Source: Alphaproteobacteria bacterium
Lineage (GTDB): Bacteria > Pseudomonadota > Alphaproteobacteria > ATCC43930 > CGMCC-115725
Reading direction: 5' to 3'
NCBI GenBank assembly: GCA_030039775.1
Contig: JASHUX010000134.1
Coordinates: 1 to 10,793 of the forward strand
Length of the DNA stretch: 10,793 nt
Positions 7,908 through 10,793 of the stretch are shown here, piece by piece (the first letter of the stretch is position 1; each line of letters starts with the position of its first letter). Under the pieces are notes generated by a model that ran no database searches, had not been told where the DNA came from, and was given only the letters and a program-made list of their open reading frames with translations. Both the position numbers and the translations under genes were made by a program.

Positions 7908-8629
7908 TCCGCCTCGATCCCCATGTACACTTCCTGCACCTGCGGCGAATCCATCACCGCGCGCGGATCGCCCTCCGCGAGCTTCTGGCCGAAATTGATG
8001 ACGAACAGGCGTCCGACGACGGCAATCAGCGCATGAACGATATGCTCGATCCAAACAATCGACACGCCGGAGGCGTGCACAGCCCGCACGGTTTCAATCA
8101 GTAACTGGCATTCGGTATCCGTCAAGCCGCCGGCAATTTCGTCGAGCAGTAATATCTTCGGATCGGTCGCCAGCGCGCGCGCCAACTCCAACCGCTTGCG
8201 CTCCAGCAGCGTAAGCTTGCCCGCGGCCTGATTTGCCTTGGACAACAGATTGGTCAAGCGCATCAACTCGACGCACCGCTCGTAGGATTCGGCTTCGCGT
8301 CGCGTCGCGCCGAACGCCGCGCCGGCCAGCACATTCTCGAACACGGTCATGTTGCCGAACGGATGCGGGATCTGATAGGTGCGGCCGATGCCGAGGCGGC
8401 ACCGTGCATAAGCGGGCAAACCGGTGATGTCCCGGTCCGCGAGCGAGATCGTGCCGGCGCCAACGGCAAGATCCCCGGCGATGAGATTGAACAACGTCGT
8501 CTTCCCGGCGCCGTTCGGGCCGAGAATGCCCAGCGCCTCGCCCGCTTCGAGCGACAGCGAAAGATCGTCGATCACCTTGAGGGCGCCGAAATTCTTCGAC
8601 ACATGCTCCACGGATAAGAGTGGCGCCAT
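7904..8629 (-). CDS. livG: Branched-chain/HAAT-type ABC transporter ATP-binding protein, LivG-like
   Basis: The 241-aa cytoplasmic ATPase is the second nucleotide-binding subunit of the importer. Motifs are Walker A GPNGAGKT (37-44), a Q-loop Gln86 in GRTYQIPHPF, Walker B ILLLDE (159-164) with Glu164, and the H-loop His196 in WIEH. The ABC signature is not LSGGQ; the position reads LTLLERKRLELARAL (139-153), a degenerate form. The start at ATG 8629 (MAPLLSVEHVSKNFGALKVIDDL) matches family length. An upstream ATG at 8797 would add 56 residues running through the preceding gene and a stem-loop. Only a loose GGTGGGGA lies before the ATG, so initiation may be modest. The stop overlaps the livF start by four bases. 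Confidence 0.9.
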
Positions 8630-8644
8630 TCCCCACCCAACCCT

Positions 8645-8673
8645 ACCCTCTCCGCCCGAACGGCGAAGAGGGT
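8645..8673 (-). repeat. Intergenic stem-loop between binding-protein gene and livG
   Basis: In the minus-strand transcript ACCCTCTTCGCC pairs with GGCGGAGAGGGT around a five-base loop, giving 12 pairs of which one is G-U. On the plus strand the same position would be an A-C mismatch, so the fold is better in the operon mRNA. It begins about 18 bases after the binding-protein stop and ends 15 bases before the livG ATG. No T-run follows. Stem-loops at this place in importer operons often stabilise the binding-protein message so that it is made in excess; that role is inferred here. The CCCTC/GAGGG-rich sequence resembles dispersed palindromes common in alphaproteobacterial intergenic DNA. Confidence 0.7.
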
Positions 8674-8691
8674 TCAACAAACGAATAACGG

Positions 8692-9990
8692 TCAGCCGTA
8701 CTGCTCCATTTTGCCGGCGACCGGGATTTGCGGCGCGGTCGTGTTGGCCACGACAATGATCTCGTTCTTGTATTTCCCGCCATTGGTGGCGCGCCACTGG
8801 CCGCCCACCATCGGCGTTTTAGAGATGTTGTTCATCGCGCCCGGCGCACCCCATTTGATCGGCCCAACCACGGTTTCGAGATCGGTCGTCTTGATCGCGT
8901 TGAGCGTCGCCGCCGCATTGCCGGGACCGTCGGAACGCTTGACGATGTCGGCCGCCATTTCGAAGAGCGAATAGGCGAAGCCGATATGCTGCGTCCATTC
9001 GCGGCCGGTCGACTTTTCGTAGGCATCGCACAATTGACGGCAGCTTTCGCCGGTAAGCGACGATTTGTACGGCCAGGTTGGACCCCACCACATCTCGCTC
9101 GAAAGGTTATTTGCCGCCGGGCCAAGTCCGTCGATCACGACGGGGAACAGCAGCGCTTTGCCGACCGTGACTGCTTTCGGCTTGTAACTTTGCTGCGCCG
9201 CCTGCTTCAGGAACGTGCCGATATCCGGCGGGATTACCACGCCGGTGACGATGTCGGCGTTCTCCTTTTTGAACGTGCCGATATAGTTCGAGAAATTGTC
9301 GTTCAGGTCGGGGAAACGGCCCGGATCGATCACCTTGTACCCGCCGTTCGCCGCCATGCCGGGCGCGATGCCGTGTTCCTTGTCGCCCCAGGCATTGCCG
9401 TCGCCGTCGTTCGGGAACAGCCCGCCGACGATCTTGTTGGTCGGGATTTTGTTCCACATCGCAGTATAGGCGCCGATGATGTCTTCGAGGCCCCAGAAGT
9501 AGTGATAGGTATATTTGAAGCCCACGCCGGGCTTGCCGCCGCGCGCAAAGAACCACGGCTGCCACGGCGCCATCGTCGAGACGCACGGCACTTCGTTGGT
9601 CTCGGCCTGATCCGACACCGGATTGGTGGTTTCGGGGGTAGACGCGACCAGCAGCAGATCGACCTTGTCTTTCAGAATGAGATCCGCGGCGACGGCGGCG
9701 GCGCGGTTCGGCTTCGATTGGCTGTCGCGGACGAGAATCTCGACCTTAACGCTCTTTCCGGCGGCATCCTTGACGCCCCGGCCGAAATGTTTGCGCGCAA
9801 TGGCAAGCATGAATGGATCGGCCTCGCCGAATGCAGCGAGCGGGCCCGTGTCCGGCGTGACATAGCCGATCTTAAAGACCTTGCTTGCAGCGATCGCCGG
9901 CGCGCCGATCAGCGGGCTTAACCCTGCGACCGCAGCGGCGGCACCGCCCGCCTTCATAACCTGGCGGCGGGTAAATTTATTCAAGGCCAT
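8692..9990 (-). CDS. Tat-exported ABC transporter substrate-binding protein (Peripla_BP_6/LivJ-like)
   Basis: The 432-aa protein is expected in the periplasm, delivering solute to the LivHM channel. The N-terminus is a Tat signal: TRRQVMK at 7-13, a hydrophobic Ala/Gly-rich run, and a likely cleavage site near GAPAIAA-SK (about residue 35). The mature part begins FKIGYVTPDTGPLAAFGEAD, the usual opening of the type I periplasmic binding fold, with VEILVRDSQSKPNRAAAVAADLILKDKVDLLLV as the family's second block. It is somewhat longer than typical LivJ and rich in Trp/Tyr (APWQPWFFARG, YHYFWGLED, EMWWGPTWPY), which would suit a planar or aromatic ligand, but that is only a hint. The ATG at 9990 has GGAGGA five bases upstream, among the best ribosome sites in the window, consistent with high expression. 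It is the first gene of the importer operon. The true ligand is unknown; urate, allantoin, another purine or an aromatic acid are candidates. Confidence 0.9.
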   Translation of the reverse strand: MALNKFTRRQVMKAGGAAAAVAGLSPLIGAPAIAASKVFKIGYVTPDTGPLAAFGEADPFMLAIARKHFGRGVKDAAGKSVKVEILVRDSQSKPNRAAAVAADLILKDKVDLLLVASTPETTNPVSDQAETNEVPCVSTMAPWQPWFFARGGKPGVGFKYTYHYFWGLEDIIGAYTAMWNKIPTNKIVGGLFPNDGDGNAWGDKEHGIAPGMAANGGYKVIDPGRFPDLNDNFSNYIGTFKKENADIVTGVVIPPDIGTFLKQAAQQSYKPKAVTVGKALLFPVVIDGLGPAANNLSSEMWWGPTWPYKSSLTGESCRQLCDAYEKSTGREWTQHIGFAYSLFEMAADIVKRSDGPGNAAATLNAIKTTDLETVVGPIKWGAPGAMNNISKTPMVGGQWRATNGGKYKNEIIVVANTTAPQIPVAGKMEQYG

Positions 9991-9994
9991 AACT

Positions 9995-10000
9995 TCCTCC
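9995..10000 (-). promoter_or_regulatory. Strong Shine-Dalgarno GGAGGA of the binding-protein gene
   Basis: GGAGGA lies four bases before ATG 9990 on the minus strand (GGAGGAAGTTATG). It confirms the start that carries the Tat signal and suggests efficient translation of the binding protein compared with livG, which has no comparable site. Confidence 0.75.
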
Positions 10001-10009
10001 CCTCAATGC

Positions 10010-10034
10010 GTTGAATGGGCTAGCCGAATTCAAC
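10010..10034. promoter_or_regulatory. Nested inverted repeat, candidate operator upstream of the importer operon
   Basis: Seven-base arms GTTGAAT (10010-10016) and ATTCAAC (10028-10034) are exact reverse complements, 11 bases apart, and the spacer holds the palindrome GGCTAGCC (10018-10025) nearly concentric with them. The element lies 20-44 bases before the binding-protein ATG and overlaps the candidate -10 element. This geometry suits a dimeric regulator; a 5' UTR hairpin is the alternative. Function is inferred from symmetry and position only. Confidence 0.45.
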
Positions 10035-10057
10035 CCTCCGCGATTGCGGATTTTCAA
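10028..10057 (-). promoter_or_regulatory. Weak sigma-70-like promoter candidate for the importer/urate operon
   Basis: On the minus strand TTGAAA (10052-10057, five of six to TTGACA) is followed after 18 bases by TTGAAT (10028-10033, four of six to TATAAT). It is the best pair I see in the 137-bp gap between the aldehyde dehydrogenase and the binding-protein gene. The match is modest, and the operon might also be read through from upstream. Confidence 0.25.
10037..10050. repeat. Short stem-loop, 5-bp stem, in the operon leader region
   Basis: TCCGC and GCGGA flank a four-base loop. It lies between the candidate -35 and -10 elements. On the plus strand four T's follow, but the stem is short and no plus-strand gene leads into it, so I do not call it a terminator. 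Confidence 0.35.
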
Positions 10058-10086
10058 ACATCATGGGCGAAAACAATGACGCTAGG

Positions 10087-10111
10087 CAATAGCGACGTTG
10101 ACCCACTATTG
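10087..10111. repeat. Inverted repeat CAATAG-N13-CTATTG just downstream of the aldehyde dehydrogenase gene
   Basis: Six-base arms (10087-10092 and 10106-10111) are exact reverse complements, 13 bases apart, starting 16 bases past the dehydrogenase stop in transcription direction. They are AT-rich with no T-run after them, so a terminator is unlikely; an upstream regulator site is possible. Arms this short can arise by chance. Confidence 0.3.
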
Positions 10112-10127
10112 AGGCGCCCAAGTACCG

Positions 10128-10793
10128 TCAGCGCTTGTAGAACGGCGGCGTGTTGCCCGCGTAGTTCACCCAGGTCGCCTTCGGGTTGGTGTATTCGTGC
10201 ATCGCCTCGAAGCCCATCTCGCTGCCGTAGCCCGAATCCTTGATGCCGCCGAACGGCGAGCCGGGATGGAAGCGTTTGTAGCAATTGATCCACACCATCC
10301 CGACCTGCATCTGCTTGGCAAGCCGGTGCGCGCGGTTGAGGTTGCGCGTCCAGAGCCCGCCGCCGAGACCGTAGGTCGTGGCGTTGGCCTGCTCGATCAC
10401 CGCGTCCTCGTCGCGGAACACCGAGACCGTGACGAACGGGCCGAACACTTCCTCGCGGTTGACGCGGTCCTGCGGCTTGGCCTTCACGACGGTCGGCAAG
10501 ACATAGCAGCCCTTGGCGAGCGCGGGATCGTCCGGCGCCTTGCCGCCGAGCAGGATCTCGCCGCCCTCCTCTTTCGCGATCTGGGAATAGCGCAGCACTT
10601 TTTCCTGATGCGGCCGCGACGTCAGCGGCCCCATTTCGGTCTCGACCTTGCGCGGATCGCCGAGCTTGATGGTCTTGGCGAGGCCGATGAACTTGTCGAG
10701 GAACTGATCGGCGATGGTCTCGTGCAGCATCAGGCGCGAGCCGGCGATGCAGGCCTGGCCCTGGTTGTGGAAAATGCCGAACGCCGAGCCGTT
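10128..10793 (-). CDS. NAD(P)-dependent aldehyde dehydrogenase, partial (C-terminal part)
   Basis: The window holds the last 221 residues plus stop; the start and cofactor half lie beyond 10793, where roughly 280 residues are expected from the usual 480-500 aa length. The catalytic Cys is visible in NQGQACIAGSR (codon at 10749-10751). Other family marks are REEVFGPFVTV, TTYGLGGGLWT, VGMVWINCYKRFHPGSPFGGIKDSGYG and the C-terminal oligomerisation stretch EYTNPKATWVNY. The enzyme would oxidise an aldehyde to an acid; class-level relatives include betaine-aldehyde and hydroxymuconic-semialdehyde dehydrogenases, which cannot be told apart here. It shares orientation with the importer operon but is separated by 137 bp with possible control elements, so it may be a separate unit. 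No intrinsic terminator follows it. Confidence 0.93.
   Translation of the reverse strand, partial: NGSAFGIFHNQGQACIAGSRLMLHETIADQFLDKFIGLAKTIKLGDPRKVETEMGPLTSRPHQEKVLRYSQIAKEEGGEILLGGKAPDDPALAKGCYVLPTVVKAKPQDRVNREEVFGPFVTVSVFRDEDAVIEQANATTYGLGGGLWTRNLNRAHRLAKQMQVGMVWINCYKRFHPGSPFGGIKDSGYGSEMGFEAMHEYTNPKATWVNYAGNTPPFYKR

Noticed and set aside
8728..9921. Long plus-strand open frame of 397 codons opposite the binding-protein gene
   Set aside because: It is a shadow of the Tat-exported binding protein; no family features and no ribosome site that stands out.
10037..10054. Plus-strand intrinsic terminator (5-bp stem followed by TTTT)
   Set aside because: The stem is too short and no plus-strand gene ends there; on the minus strand there is no T-run.

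Overview
The window reads as one stretch of a GC-rich proteobacterial chromosome. It is most likely an alphaproteobacterium of the Hyphomicrobiales (Bradyrhizobium/Xanthobacteraceae-like). That placement is an inference from protein style and from the set of purine genes, which includes a membrane cytochrome-c urate oxidase and a UraD-AllC fusion; it was not searched. Every supportable gene lies on the minus strand, so transcription runs from high to low coordinates.

Layout in transcription order: (1) 10128-10793, the C-terminal part of an aldehyde dehydrogenase cut by the window edge. (2) 9991-10127, a 137-bp intergenic region with three inverted repeats, a weak promoter candidate and a strong ribosome binding site. 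(3) 5305-9990, a complete branched-chain/HAAT-type ABC importer: Tat-exported binding protein, two ATPases (livG, livF-like) and two permeases (livH, livM-like). (4) 4465-5295, an intradiol ring-cleavage dioxygenase. (5) 532-4404, a urate catabolism block: cytochrome-c urate oxidase PuuD, allantoinase PuuE, and a fused OHCU decarboxylase-allantoate amidohydrolase. (6) 1-514, a secreted CAP/PR-1-like protein gene broken by a frameshift and carrying a premature TAG four codons before its apparent natural end.

From the binding protein to the CAP gene the genes overlap or are separated by at most about 60 nt, with stop/start overlaps at livG/livF, livH/livM, puuD/puuE and puuE/uraD-allC, so they look like one operon. 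Two GC-rich stem-loops without U-tracts sit in the only two larger gaps inside it (after the binding-protein gene and before puuD). They probably tune relative expression rather than terminate.

A working model is that the importer brings in a purine or ureide-type compound. PuuD oxidises urate to 5-hydroxyisourate, the UraD domain makes allantoin, PuuE opens it to allantoate, and the AllC domain releases ammonia. A 5-hydroxyisourate hydrolase and the later ureidoglycine/ureidoglycolate steps are not in the window. The part that does not fit textbook purine catabolism is the intradiol dioxygenase placed between transporter and urate oxidase, and perhaps the upstream aldehyde dehydrogenase. The transported substrate is therefore open: either the importer serves purines and the dioxygenase is a passenger, or the operon handles a mixed aromatic/N-heterocyclic diet.
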